Assembly (NCBI GenBank): GCA_049509635.1
Contig: JBEKZS010000002.1
Span: forward strand, 1 to 64,000
Length of the DNA: 64,000 nt
From: Roseiarcus sp049509635
GTDB lineage: Bacteria; Pseudomonadota; Alphaproteobacteria; Rhizobiales; Beijerinckiaceae
Reading direction: 5' to 3'
Numbering within the stretch: the stretch's first letter is position 1; each line of letters opens with the position of its first letter. Below are positions 52,447 to 61,099 of the stretch, piece after piece. The notes under the pieces are model-generated. The model had not been told where the DNA came from and did not search any database. It was given only the letters and a program-made list of their open reading frames with translations. The translations under genes were made by a program, and so were the position numbers.

Positions 52447-53014
52447 GACCCCGGCCGCGCAGCGGCAGTTCGCCCTCGACGCGCCGCCCGATCTGCGGCG
52501 CGGCGTCGCGATCCGGACGCTGCCGCCGGAGGCGCGCTTTTCGCTGCGCCTGCCGATGGCGGCGGCGGCGCGCGCCGGCGCGGTCGCGGGATTCGCGCTC
52601 GGCCTGCGCGTCAACGGTTGGGCAGCGGCCGGCGAACGCTGGTCGGCGCGGCTCGGGCCGAACGAATGGCTGATCGGCGGGCCGGAAGCGGCGGGCGAGG
52701 CGATCGCCGCCGAGGTCGAGGCCGCGCTCGCGGGCCAGGTTCACGCGCTCGCCGAGGTTTCGCATCGCAACGTCGCCTTCGAGGTTGCGGGCGAGGAAGC
52801 AGCGAATGCGCTCAACGCCGGCTGTCCGCTCGATCTCTCGGCTGCGGCCTTTCCCGGCGGCTCGGCGTCGCGCACTTTGCTGGGCAAGGCGGAGATCGTG
52901 CTGATGCGCCCCGGCGCCGCGCCGGTCTTCCGGGTCGAATGCTGGCGGTCGTTCGCTTCTTACGTTCACGGCTTCCTCGTCGAGGCCGCGCGCGACTGCG
53001 CGCCGCTCGATTGA
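52439..53014 (+). CDS. soxG: Sarcosine oxidase subunit gamma
   Basis: A 191-residue gamma subunit. Recognisable blocks are WSARLGPNEWLIGGPE, VHALAEVSHRNVAFEVAGEEAANALNAGCPLDLSAAAFPGGSASRTLLGKAEIVLMR and VECWRSFASYVHGFLVEAARD, all conserved in SoxG, which resembles a short GcvT-like protein and completes the tetramer. ATG 52439 overlaps the 3' end of soxA by 8 bp, so coupling is likely. Confidence 0.95.
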   Translation: MAETPAAQRQFALDAPPDLRRGVAIRTLPPEARFSLRLPMAAAARAGAVAGFALGLRVNGWAAAGERWSARLGPNEWLIGGPEAAGEAIAAEVEAALAGQVHALAEVSHRNVAFEVAGEEAANALNAGCPLDLSAAAFPGGSASRTLLGKAEIVLMRPGAAPVFRVECWRSFASYVHGFLVEAARDCAPLD

Positions 53015-53154
53015 CGCGTGGCGGCGCCGCCGGGATCGCCTATAGTGAGCGGGCTGGCTCGTCGCTGCGGGCGCAGCGGAGCGGTCGTTCCCGGGGCGGC
53101 CCTGGCCCGATCGCCTGCTCGCTTCGCGCCTCACGATGACGGGCGGCGGCAACG

Positions 53155-55680
53155 ATGGATGGCGAGATGCGAACGCAGGCGCGGGCGGTGGTGATCGGCG
53201 GCGGGGTCGTGGGCGTCTCGACGCTCTACCACCTCGTCAAAAAGGGGTGGACCGACAGCGTCCTGGTCGAGCGCAAGGAGCTGACCTCCGGCTCGACCTG
53301 GCATGCGGCGGGCCTGCTGCCGCTGTTCAACGTCAGCTATTCCGTCGGCCAGATCCACAAATATTCGGTCGCGCTCTACAAGACCCTGCGCGCCGAAACC
53401 GGGCTCGAGGTCGGCTTCGCCGAAGTCTCCAACATCCGTCTCGCGCGCACGAAGGACCGGCTCGACGAATACAAATATTACGCCGGCGTGGCGGCGACCA
53501 TCGGCGGAATCGAGGTGAAGTTCCTGACCCCGGCCGAGGTCAAGGCGATCTGGCCGCTGTGCGAGATCGACGGGATCCTCGGCGCGATCCAGCACCCGCA
53601 GGACGGCTACATCCAGCCCGCCGACCTCACCCAGGCGCTCGCGCGCGGCGCGCGCACCGGCGGCGGCGAGATCAACCGCCACACCCTCGTCACCGCGATC
53701 GAGCGCACCGCCAGCGGCGAATGGAAGGTCGTCACCGACAAGGGCGAGATCCTCTGCGAGCACGTGATTGCGGCGACCGGCAATTTCGCCCGCCGGACCG
53801 GCCGCATGGTCGGGCTCGACGTGCCGGTGATTCCCGTCCAGCATCAATATATCGTCACCGAGAAGCATCCGGCGATCGTCGCGCGCAAGGCGCAGGGCCT
53901 GCCCGAAATGGGCGTGCTGCGCGAATCCGACAGTTCCTGGTACATGCGCGAGGAGGCGGGCGGCCTGCTGCTGGGCCCCTATGAGACCGGCGCGCCCGCC
54001 TGCTATCTCGACGGGCCGTCGGCCGAGAGCGAATTCGAACTGTTCCAGGAGGACCTCGAGCGGTTGACGCCGCATATCGAGACCGCGATCGCGCGCGTGC
54101 CGGCGTTCGGCGAGGTCGGCATCAAGAAAGTCTACAACGGCGCCATCGCCTATACGCCGGACGGATCGCCGATCGTCGGCCCGGCGCCGGGCCTCAGGAA
54201 TTTCTGGCTCAACGAGGGCCATTCGTTCGGGGTCACCGCGGCGGGCGGCGCCGGCTGGCAGCTCGCCGAATGGATCGTCGAGGGCGAGCCGACGATCGAC
54301 ATGCTCGGCGTCGATCCGCGCCGCTTCGGCCCCTACGCCCGGGCCGGATTTCTCAAGGAGAAGAACGAGGAGGCCTACGCCAAGGTCTTCTCCGTCCATT
54401 ATCCCGACGAGGAGCGCGCCGGCGCGCGGCCGCTGCGGCAGACGCCATGCTACGGGCGCATGCGCGATCTCGGCGCGGTGTTCGGCTCGGTCTATGGCTG
54501 GGAGCGGCCGAACTGGTTTGCGCCGCCGTCCTACGCGCTCGGCGAGGCCGATCTCGCCAGGCCCGACGTGCTGATGAACGAGAACCATCCGCCGGTCGCC
54601 GCCGGCGCGAGGCCGCGCGAGAAATGGAGCTTCCGGCGGTCCAATTATTTCGACTTCGTCGGCGCCGAATGCCGCAACGTCCATGAAAACGTCGGCCTGC
54701 AGGACATGTCGGCCTTCGCCAAATTCGAGGTTTCGGGACCGGGCGCGGAGGCCTGGCTCGATTCCATCCTCACCAACCGGATTCCGAAGGCGCTGCATCG
54801 GGTGACGCTGACCTATCTGCTGACGAAGCGCGGCGGCGTGCGCGCCGAATTCACCCTGACGCGGGTCGGGCCGCAGCGCTTCTATCTCGTCTCGGCGGGC
54901 GCGCTCGAAGCCCATGATTACGACACCCTGCAAAAGCTGCTCCCCGAGACCGGCGGTGTGCGGCTCGACAGAGTGACGACGCAAGTTGGCGTGCTCGTGC
55001 TCGCCGGCCCGCGTGCGCGCGACGTGCTCGCTGAGGTCGCCGACATCGACGTCTCCGCCAAGGCGTTTCCCTGGCTGACCGCGCGCCCGCTGTCGATCGG
55101 CGCGGCCGGGCTGCTCGCGCTGCGGGTCAATTTCGTCGGCGAGCTCGGCTATGAATTCCATCATCCCATCGAGATGCAGAACTACATTTTCGACCGCCTG
55201 CTCGACGCCGGCGCCGAATTCGGGATCAAGCCGTTCGGCATCCGGGCCATGGACAGCCTGCGGCTGGAGAAATCCTACAAGCTGGTCGGACGGGAGCTGT
55301 CGATCGAATATGCCGGCCTCGAATCCGGGCTCGAGCGCTTCATCGATCTCGCCAAGGGCGACTTCCTCGGCCGCGACGCGCTGCTCGCCTGGCGCGACCG
55401 GGGCTTTGCCAACCGGCTGGTGACGCTCGAGGTCCATGGTGTGACCGACGCCGACGCGCGCGGCTCGGAGCCGGTGTCGCGCAATGGCGTCGCCGTCGGG
55501 CGGACGACCTCGGGCGGTTATGGCTGGCGGACCGGCAAGTCGCTCGCCCTCGCAATGGTCCTGCCCGACCATGCCGCGCCGGGGACCGAGCTCGAAATCC
55601 GCGTGCTCGGCGAGCCGCGGCGCGCCACGATCGTCGGCGACAGCCCGTTCGATCCGGACAATGTGCGCTTGCGGGGATGA
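53155..55680 (+). CDS. FAD-dependent dimethylglycine/sarcosine dehydrogenase-like protein with GcvT domain
   Basis: An 841-residue flavoprotein. The DAO-type N-terminal half (about 8-400) has VVIGGGVVGVSTLYHLVKKG, the covalent-FAD His motif LTSGSTWHAAGLLP, and GIKKVYNGAIAYTPDGSPIVGPAPGLRNFWLNEGHSFG. An FAO-type middle linker (TPCYGRMRDLGAVFGSVYGWERPNWF) leads to the C-terminal aminomethyltransferase domain (about 460-835) with VGELGYEFHHPIEMQ, SLRLEKSYKLVGRELS and GGYGWRTGKSLALAMV. It should demethylate an N-methylglycine and pass the C1 unit to tetrahydrofolate. Located 140 nt after soxG, it extends the same pathway from dimethylglycine. Dimethylglycine versus sarcosine cannot be decided. 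Confidence 0.92.
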   Translation: MDGEMRTQARAVVIGGGVVGVSTLYHLVKKGWTDSVLVERKELTSGSTWHAAGLLPLFNVSYSVGQIHKYSVALYKTLRAETGLEVGFAEVSNIRLARTKDRLDEYKYYAGVAATIGGIEVKFLTPAEVKAIWPLCEIDGILGAIQHPQDGYIQPADLTQALARGARTGGGEINRHTLVTAIERTASGEWKVVTDKGEILCEHVIAATGNFARRTGRMVGLDVPVIPVQHQYIVTEKHPAIVARKAQGLPEMGVLRESDSSWYMREEAGGLLLGPYETGAPACYLDGPSAESEFELFQEDLERLTPHIETAIARVPAFGEVGIKKVYNGAIAYTPDGSPIVGPAPGLRNFWLNEGHSFGVTAAGGAGWQLAEWIVEGEPTIDMLGVDPRRFGPYARAGFLKEKNEEAYAKVFSVHYPDEERAGARPLRQTPCYGRMRDLGAVFGSVYGWERPNWFAPPSYALGEADLARPDVLMNENHPPVAAGARPREKWSFRRSNYFDFVGAECRNVHENVGLQDMSAFAKFEVSGPGAEAWLDSILTNRIPKALHRVTLTYLLTKRGGVRAEFTLTRVGPQRFYLVSAGALEAHDYDTLQKLLPETGGVRLDRVTTQVGVLVLAGPRARDVLAEVADIDVSAKAFPWLTARPLSIGAAGLLALRVNFVGELGYEFHHPIEMQNYIFDRLLDAGAEFGIKPFGIRAMDSLRLEKSYKLVGRELSIEYAGLESGLERFIDLAKGDFLGRDALLAWRDRGFANRLVTLEVHGVTDADARGSEPVSRNGVAVGRTTSGGYGWRTGKSLALAMVLPDHAAPGTELEIRVLGEPRRATIVGDSPFDPDNVRLRG

Positions 55681-55764
55681 CCGGCCGGGCGGCGCGGATG
55701 AACCGGATCCCCTTTTTTGGGTCGTTGATCGCATCGATAGACAGTGAGCAACTCGGTGTTCCGA

Positions 55765-55784
55765 ATGTCTTATATATGATACAT
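55765..55784. promoter_or_regulatory. Operator-like imperfect palindrome upstream of hipBA (distal copy)
   Basis: ATGTCTTATATATGATACAT, symmetric at 16 of 20 positions, with ATGT/ACAT outer arms. A second copy at 55852-55871 matches at 17 of 20 positions. HipB-type antitoxins bind such duplicated palindromes upstream of their own operon; assignment to this HipB is inference. Confidence 0.5.
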
Positions 55785-55851
55785 AGTGCTGAATTAGACG
55801 CCCTGTGTGAGACCGAAGGCATTTTCGCTTGCATTCGATAACCCATCGATT

Positions 55852-55871
55852 ATGTCTTGCACATGATACAT
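55852..55871. promoter_or_regulatory. Operator-like imperfect palindrome (proximal copy) overlapping a likely hipBA promoter
   Basis: ATGTCTTGCACATGATACAT overlaps TTGCAC (55857-55862), which with TATGAC at 55879-55884 (16-nt spacer) resembles a sigma-70 promoter. A repressor bound here would block the -35 region. A shorter palindrome ATGTGAGACAT (55892-55902) reaches into the hipB start codon. Confidence 0.5.
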
Positions 55872-55900
55872 TTGATCGTATGACGTATCGGATGTGAGAC

Positions 55901-56317
55901 ATGAAGAACGATCGTCGGCTCCCCACGACAAAGGGCTCCGCCGTCTATCCCCAGGTCGCTCGCGCGCTCGCCAAGCTCGGGCGCGATGTCTCTCTCGCTC
56001 GACGCAAGCGACGCATCGCCGGTGCTGATTTCGCCCAGCAGATGGGCGTGTCCAGGGCCACCTTGCACCGGCTTGAGAACGGCGACCCCGGCGTTTCGCT
56101 GAACACCCTGACCCTGGCGATGTTCGTGCTCGGGCGGATCGATGCGATCATTGAGCTCGCTGACCCGGCGAAAGACGAGGTCGGCATGATGCTGACTCGC
56201 CAGGACGCGCCCCGGCGCGTGAGTCGGCGGCGAGATCTCCGTCCGCGAACGCACGATGGCGTCGAGGAGCCCGAGGCGGAGCCCCAGGCGGACAGCAACG
56301 GCTACGTGGGTTGGTGA
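55901..56317 (+). CDS. hipB: HipB-like antitoxin, XRE family
   Basis: A 138-residue DNA-binding protein with a Cro/C1-type HTH at about 28-85 (LGRDVSLARRKRRIAGADFAQQMGVSRATLHRLENGDPGVSLNTLTLAMFVLG). The C-terminal 50 residues are charged and probably flexible (RRVSRRRDLRPR, then EEPEAEPQ), consistent with a toxin-contacting tail. It should neutralise HipA and repress its own promoter. Its TGA overlaps the hipA ATG by one base (TGATG). Upstream sequence is strongly A/T-rich compared with the flanking operons, a sign of acquisition. Confidence 0.87.
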   Translation: MKNDRRLPTTKGSAVYPQVARALAKLGRDVSLARRKRRIAGADFAQQMGVSRATLHRLENGDPGVSLNTLTLAMFVLGRIDAIIELADPAKDEVGMMLTRQDAPRRVSRRRDLRPRTHDGVEEPEAEPQADSNGYVGW

Positions 56318-57630
56318 TGCCTGGACGGCGAGTCTTCGTCCGAATCGGCGCCGTCGGCGCCCCGGTCGGCGCGTTGGTCGTCGACGCCGAGGCGGGCGGG
56401 CGCGAGACCTCGACCTTCACCTATGATCCCGAGTGGATCGCACGTCCGGACGCTTTTGCGATCGCGCCGCACATGCCGCTCGGACTGGCTCCGGTCTATA
56501 CGAACCGGGCGACGCAGGGCTCGTCCCTGCCGGCCCCTATCGCCGACGGGGGGCCGGATTCCTGGGGCCGCGCCGTCATCAAATTGGCGTTCGGCGGTCG
56601 CGCGGGGTCCGATCTCGACTATCTCATCCATTGCGACGACTTCCTGCGCGCCGGCGCGCTGCGTTATTTCGATGGCCCAGGACCGGACGGACAGGCCCTG
56701 GCTCGCCCCGGCGACGGGAAGGGCCAGCTGTCGATCCCGAGGCTCCTGGACCTCGAACAGATCATCGCCGAGGCCCGCGCCTTCGAGGCCGATCCGATCC
56801 ACTATCGCGAGAACCGTGCGCGCGTGGCTGGAGGCGATATCCTTCGCCATGCCGTCGGGTCCCTCGGCGGCGCCCGACCAAAGGTCAACGCCAGGGCCGA
56901 AGACGGTTCGCTGTGGATCGTCAAGCTCGCGAAGATCGATGACGAATACGGCGTCGCGAGGGTCGAGGTCATGGCCCTGCATCTGGCGGGCCGCGTCGGG
57001 ATATCCGCCGCGGCGGCCGACGTCTTGGCCAGCAGCCAGCGCTTTCCCGTCGCGATCATCAAACGCTTCGATCGAGCGTCGCGGGGAACGCGCATCCCGT
57101 TCATTTCGACGCAGACCTTCATGGGCCTGCCCGGCGCCGAGCCCGGGAACTACGTGGACGTGGCGTTCCAGATGCGCGCGTGGTCGCGCGATCCCGCGAC
57201 CGACATGCGCGAGCTCTATCGTCGACTGCTGTTCAACGTGCTGATCCAGAACACGGACGACCACCTGCGCAATCTCGGCTTTCTCTACCGCGGCGCGGGA
57301 AAATGGGGCCTCTCGCCGGCCTACGATGTAAACCCCGTCCCCGAAGAAGGAACGACATTGAAGACCGCGATCTCCGAACTCCACGGAAACGCTTTGGATG
57401 TCGATGCCGTGATCGAGGTCGCGCCCTATTTTGGCCTCGTCGCCGACGAGGCCATCGCCCTGGCGTCTAGCATGGCCCGCGTCATCAGGGATGAATGGCG
57501 GGATATCGGCGCCCGGGTCGGCATGACCTCGGCCGATTTCAAGGCGATTGCGCCAGCCATGGAGAACGACCAGATCGCGCGCGCGATCGCCCTTGGCCAG
57601 CCGATCGTCCGCTCGGCCGGGATTTGTTAG
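56317..57630 (+). CDS. hipA: HipA family serine/threonine kinase toxin
   Basis: A 437-residue HipA kinase, the toxin of a type II toxin-antitoxin system; E. coli HipA phosphorylates glutamyl-tRNA synthetase and causes growth arrest. The HipA N-terminal subdomain (IADGGPDSWGRAVIKLAFGG), the Gly/Ser loop GSLGGARPKVNA that carries the autophosphorylation-type Ser, the ATP lysine in WIVKLAKIDDEYG, the catalytic NTDDHLRNLGFLYR and the DFG-like SPAYDVNPVP are all intact. Length is normal (about 440), so it is likely active. ATG 56317 is one base into the hipB stop codon. The target in this organism is unknown. Confidence 0.93.
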   Translation: MPGRRVFVRIGAVGAPVGALVVDAEAGGRETSTFTYDPEWIARPDAFAIAPHMPLGLAPVYTNRATQGSSLPAPIADGGPDSWGRAVIKLAFGGRAGSDLDYLIHCDDFLRAGALRYFDGPGPDGQALARPGDGKGQLSIPRLLDLEQIIAEARAFEADPIHYRENRARVAGGDILRHAVGSLGGARPKVNARAEDGSLWIVKLAKIDDEYGVARVEVMALHLAGRVGISAAAADVLASSQRFPVAIIKRFDRASRGTRIPFISTQTFMGLPGAEPGNYVDVAFQMRAWSRDPATDMRELYRRLLFNVLIQNTDDHLRNLGFLYRGAGKWGLSPAYDVNPVPEEGTTLKTAISELHGNALDVDAVIEVAPYFGLVADEAIALASSMARVIRDEWRDIGARVGMTSADFKAIAPAMENDQIARAIALGQPIVRSAGIC

Positions 57631-57737
57631 ACCCCGCGGGGGCCGATTCCGCTCGTACTTGCGTGCGTCCGAACGAGGCCTGACGCCAGGCGACGACTCG
57701 AGAAGTTGCGATGGAGCTGGGGTGTGAAGCCCTGCCC

Positions 57738-57896
57738 TCACATGTCCGGATTCGCCACGCCCGGCGCATTGTCCTGGATGAACTCCCGCCACGCCTCGAC
57801 GACGTCGCCCCTCAGATTCACGAAGACGCCATCGACCTCGTCGCCATCCCGGTCCCTGACCTGCAGCAGCGTGCGCGCCTCGCGGTCGAGCGTCAG
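57738..57896 (-). pseudogene. 3' fragment of an unrecognised gene
   Basis: The minus strand reads LTLDREARTLLQVRDRD, GDEVDGVFVNLRGDVVEAWR and EFIQDNAPGVANPDM before TGA at 57738. This is acidic and protein-like, unlike antisense translation, but there is no start codon in the fragment and upstream it runs into the end of glpD in another frame. I do not recognise it. It may be the tail of a gene lost when hipBA arrived or glpD was rearranged. Confidence 0.4.
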
Positions 57897-59395
57897 ATGC
57901 GCAGGCGGGCGAGCCAGTCGGCGAAGAGGTCGCGCTCGATCGGGGTGAGGTGCAGCCCGTGCTTGGTGCGGCGCATGAGGATGTCCTCGGCCGTGCGCGC
58001 CCATTCCTCCGCGACGAGGAAGCGCGCCTCGCGCTCGTAGAAGGCGGCGCCGAAATGGCGGCCGAGGTCGGCGAGCGCGCCGGCGCCGCCCAGCAGGTCG
58101 TCGGCGCGCACGCCATAGCGCCGGCCGTAATCGGCGGCGATCTGCGCCGGCAGCCAGGGCCGGCGGCGCAGGAGGTCGGCGGCGAACCGGTCATGCCCGT
58201 GGCCCGGCAGCTCCCCACCGGGCAATATCGCGCCGCCGGTCCAGGCCTTCCCCATCCTGGGGAAGAATCGCGCCAGCCTGTCGAGCGCATGTTCGGCGAG
58301 CCGGCGATAGGTCGTGATCTTGCCGCCGAACACGGTCAGCAGCGGCGCGGCCGCGTCCGGCGCCTCGACGTCGAAGACATAGTCGCGCGTGACCGCGCTG
58401 GGGTCGGCCGCCCGGTCGTTGTAGAGCGGGCGCACCCCGGCATAGGCGTGGAGCACGTCGACCGGCTCCAGCCCGACATCGAAATAGAGATGGACGGCGT
58501 CGAGCAGGTAGGCGGTCTCCTCGGTCGTGATCGCGACCGTCTCCGGCGCGCCGTCGAACGGGATGTCGGTCGTGCCGATCAGCCCGAAAACATCCTCATA
58601 GGGGATGACGAAGATGACCCGGCCGTCGTCGTTCTGCAGCAGATAGGCCTGGTCGCCGCGCCAGAATTTTCGCACGACGAGATGGCTGCCCTTGATGAGC
58701 CGCACCCGATCGTCGGCCTTGCGCCCGGCGCGCCGGAGAACATCCTCGACCCAGGGCCCCGTCGCATTGACGAGCGCGCGCGCCGAGGCGCCGAGCGCCG
58801 CGCCGGTCGCCTCGTCGCGCAGGACGACGCGCCAGCCGTCCGCCTCGCGCCGCGCCGAGATCAGCGGCGTGCGCGTCCGGACCAGGCCGCCGCGCTCCTT
58901 CAAATCGAGCGCGTTGACGACGACGAGCCTGGAATCGTCGACCCAGCAGTCGGAATATTCGAACGCGCGGCGGAACGCGGGCCGGATGCCGCGTCCCTCC
59001 GGCGCGACGGTCAGGTCGAGGCTGCGCGTCGGCGGCAGCGTCTTGCGGCCGCCCAGATGGTCGTAGACGAACAGGCCCGCGCGCACCATCCAGGCCGGGC
59101 GCTGGCCAGCGCCGTGCGGCAGGACGAAGCGCATCGGCCAGACGATGTGGGGAGCGATCCGCAGCAGGACCTCGCGCTCGATCAGCGCCTCGCGCACGAG
59201 CCGGAATTCGAAATGTTCGAGGTAGCGCAGGCCGCCATGGACGAGCTTGCTCGACCGCGACGACGTGCCCTCGGCGAGATCGCCCTTCTCGCACAGCAGC
59301 GTGGTGAGGCCGCGCCCGGCCGCGTCGCGCGCGATGCCGACGCCGTTGACGCCGCCGCCCACGACGATGAGGTCGAACGACCCGAGATGCTGCAT
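57893..59395 (-). CDS. glpD: Glycerol-3-phosphate dehydrogenase (aerobic, FAD)
   Basis: A 500-residue membrane-associated flavoenzyme oxidising glycerol 3-phosphate to dihydroxyacetone phosphate and reducing quinone. It has the FAD motif DLIVVGGGVNGVGIARDAAGRG, the GTSSRSSKLVHGGLRYLEHFEF block, HVYAGVRPL-type HAYAGVRPLYND, and DVFGLIGTTDIPF, plus GGKITTYRRLAEHALD. Length is typical (about 500). ATG 59395 begins the Rossmann fold. It is 36 nt downstream of the HemD-like gene, so they may share a transcript. Confidence 0.95.
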   Translation of the reverse strand: MQHLGSFDLIVVGGGVNGVGIARDAAGRGLTTLLCEKGDLAEGTSSRSSKLVHGGLRYLEHFEFRLVREALIEREVLLRIAPHIVWPMRFVLPHGAGQRPAWMVRAGLFVYDHLGGRKTLPPTRSLDLTVAPEGRGIRPAFRRAFEYSDCWVDDSRLVVVNALDLKERGGLVRTRTPLISARREADGWRVVLRDEATGAALGASARALVNATGPWVEDVLRRAGRKADDRVRLIKGSHLVVRKFWRGDQAYLLQNDDGRVIFVIPYEDVFGLIGTTDIPFDGAPETVAITTEETAYLLDAVHLYFDVGLEPVDVLHAYAGVRPLYNDRAADPSAVTRDYVFDVEAPDAAAPLLTVFGGKITTYRRLAEHALDRLARFFPRMGKAWTGGAILPGGELPGHGHDRFAADLLRRRPWLPAQIAADYGRRYGVRADDLLGGAGALADLGRHFGAAFYEREARFLVAEEWARTAEDILMRRTKHGLHLTPIERDLFADWLARLRI

Positions 59396-59431
59396 CGCGA
59401 CGATCCGGGGCTGATCGGGGACCCGGCCCTG

Positions 59432-60289
59432 TTACGCGCCGAAGGCGCGCGCGTCGTCAAGGGCGCCCTTGCGCGCGGCGAAAGCCTCCGCGAGGCCGCG
59501 CACCAGCGGCTTCATGAAATAGGTCGCGTTCGCCGGCATGACGTCGACGCGGGCGCCGGCCGCGGCGAGTTCGCCGGCGACGACCGGACCGACCGCGGCG
59601 ACGAGGACGCGCGCGAGCGCCGCGCGCGCGGCCGCGCCACGGCCTGCCCGGTCGGCGACGGCGAAGAAGCGGCGCACCTGCGGCGAACTGGTGAAGGCGA
59701 TCGCCTCGGCCTCGCCCGCGGCCATCCGGTCGATGACCTCGAGCACTTTTTCATCGTCGGTCTCGGAGGCGTAGACATAGGGCAGCACGGCGTCGACCGC
59801 AGCGCCCGCCGCGGCTAGGAAGCCCAGCAATTCGCGATGATCGCTGTCGGGATAGAGCGCGACGCCGACCCGGCGCCCGGTCAGCGCGAGAGCCTCCAGC
59901 GCCTGGATCACGCCGGCGCTGGTGGCGAGCGGCGCCGCCACATCGGCGTCGAGGCCGATCTCGCGCAATGCGCGAACCGGCTTGGGGCCGCGGGTGATCT
60001 TGCGCGGCGCGGCGAGCGCCGCCACGAAACCGGCCTTCAGCCCGGCCCGATCGGCGAGGGAGACCAGCCGCCGCAACCCCTCGCCGGTGAGCAGGACCAG
60101 GTCGTCGCAGGGGCGCGCGATGAAGCGACCCAGCCATTCCAGCGCCTGCGCCGGATCGGGCAGATCGCGGATCGCCACGAGCGGGCAGGGCAGGGCGATG
60201 GCGCCGCGCTCCTCGAGCATGGCGACGAGCAGCGCCCGTTCGCGGGTCTCGGGCACGACGATCCGCCGGCCCCTGAGTTCTTCGCCCAT
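59432..60289 (-). CDS. hemD: Uroporphyrinogen-III synthase family protein
   Basis: A 285-residue two-lobed HemD-type protein. Typical features are the opening GRRIVVPETRERALLVAMLEERGA, VLLTGEGLRRLVSLADR (a V-F/L-TS-N-like loop), the second-lobe Tyr-containing LPYVYASETDDEKVLEVIDRMAAGEAEAIAFTSSPQVRRFF, and the C-terminal VAAVGPVVAGELAAAGARVDVMP. It would cyclise hydroxymethylbilane. It is about 40 residues longer than E. coli HemD and is not beside hemC, so it may be a paralogue with another role. The HemD fold is well supported; the biochemical role less so. Confidence 0.75.
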   Translation of the reverse strand: MGEELRGRRIVVPETRERALLVAMLEERGAIALPCPLVAIRDLPDPAQALEWLGRFIARPCDDLVLLTGEGLRRLVSLADRAGLKAGFVAALAAPRKITRGPKPVRALREIGLDADVAAPLATSAGVIQALEALALTGRRVGVALYPDSDHRELLGFLAAAGAAVDAVLPYVYASETDDEKVLEVIDRMAAGEAEAIAFTSSPQVRRFFAVADRAGRGAAARAALARVLVAAVGPVVAGELAAAGARVDVMPANATYFMKPLVRGLAEAFAARKGALDDARAFGA

Positions 60290-60448
60290 CCGCTCGCCTC
60301 GCGCCTCGGCGGTCCGCGTCGACAGGCGATTGCGGCCTCGCCGTCCGGGTCGCTGGACAAGCGGCGCAACCGCCGCGCCGTCACCCCGCGCGCAGCGCCC
60401 TCTTCACGGACGCCATCCATCGACGCAAAACCCGCCCGCGGCCGTCGG

Positions 60449-60727
60449 TCACGCCTTGCGGCGGGATCCCGTCTCATCCTTCTCGTCGCGTTTGCGGAAC
60501 CGCAACACCGCCGCCGAATGATTGCCGCGATTGGCGATCCGCCTCCTGCCGGTCTGGGTCAGGACATAATGCCCGCGATCGCTGTCCCAGCGCATGAGAT
60601 CGTCCTGGACCGCGATCTGCCGGATTATCATCGTGGTCGGATCCTGGACATGGGCCGGCGCGACGTCGCCGAACGTGTCGAGTTTCTTCAAGGCTTCGAT
60701 CAGCTTATCCCGGAACGATTCTGTCAT
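60449..60727 (-). CDS. Small hypothetical protein
   Basis: A 92-residue soluble protein beginning MTESFRDKLIEALKKLDTFGDVAPAHV, with a helical first third and a compact second part (QIAVQDDLMRWDSDRGHYVLTQTGRRRI) that looks like a small winged-helix or wHTH-like wing, then a basic tail. I do not recognise the family. ATG 60727 is the only start that precedes the protein-like part, and it follows GAAAATG/GAG sequence. It is divergent from the 28-aa membrane peptide and csbD-like genes. Confidence 0.6.
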   Translation of the reverse strand: MTESFRDKLIEALKKLDTFGDVAPAHVQDPTTMIIRQIAVQDDLMRWDSDRGHYVLTQTGRRRIANRGNHSAAVLRFRKRDEKDETGSRRKA

Positions 60728-60969
60728 TTTCACTCTCCGAGTCCAAGATGATGCGGCGCGGCGAGAACTGCAAGCCCGATTATCCGACGCAGGCCTGACG
60801 GCGCTTCCGGAAGGCGGTCGGCGGCGGTCGCGCCAGGGCTGGCGACCGCGGGGTTTCACGGAATCCAGGCTATCGCCGAGAGGCCGGAACCATTCTCGGC
60901 CTGCTTCATTATTGCCGCGGATATTCGAGCGCCCAGTTCGAGTATCGGAAGTCAACCTTGGAGGGCCCT

Positions 60970-61056
60970 ATGGGACTCGGTCGCGGAGCTTTGCTTTGGT
61001 TGATCGGCGTGCCACTGCCGGTGATCATACTGATCGCCTTGTTTTGGCATCACTAA
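60970..61056 (+). CDS. 28-residue membrane peptide
   Basis: MGLGRGALLWLIGVPLPVII continues with LIALFWHH and a TAA stop. One hydrophobic helix spans almost the whole peptide, with an Arg and two C-terminal His flanking it. GGAGGG at 60960-60965 sits 4 nt before ATG, a strong Shine-Dalgarno. Similar very short peptides are often found near stress genes in Hyphomicrobiales; I place it from that memory and from the sequence, not a search. It lies 43 nt upstream of the CsbD gene. Confidence 0.6.
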   Translation: MGLGRGALLWLIGVPLPVIILIALFWHH

Positions 61057-61099
61057 ACCATTCATTCAACATGCTCAACCAATTCGAGGGAGACAAATC

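Noticed and set aside
49405..52614. 1069-codon minus-strand frame opposite soxA
   Set aside because: Shadow of soxA; no domain recognisable.
55690..55730. CCCCTTTTTTGGG after the dimethylglycine dehydrogenase-like gene as a terminator
   Set aside because: The T-run is inside the short stem, not after it, so it does not fit an intrinsic terminator.
53131..55926. 931-codon minus-strand frame opposite the dimethylglycine dehydrogenase-like gene
   Set aside because: Shadow frame; its start lies in the hipBA promoter region and it has no motifs.
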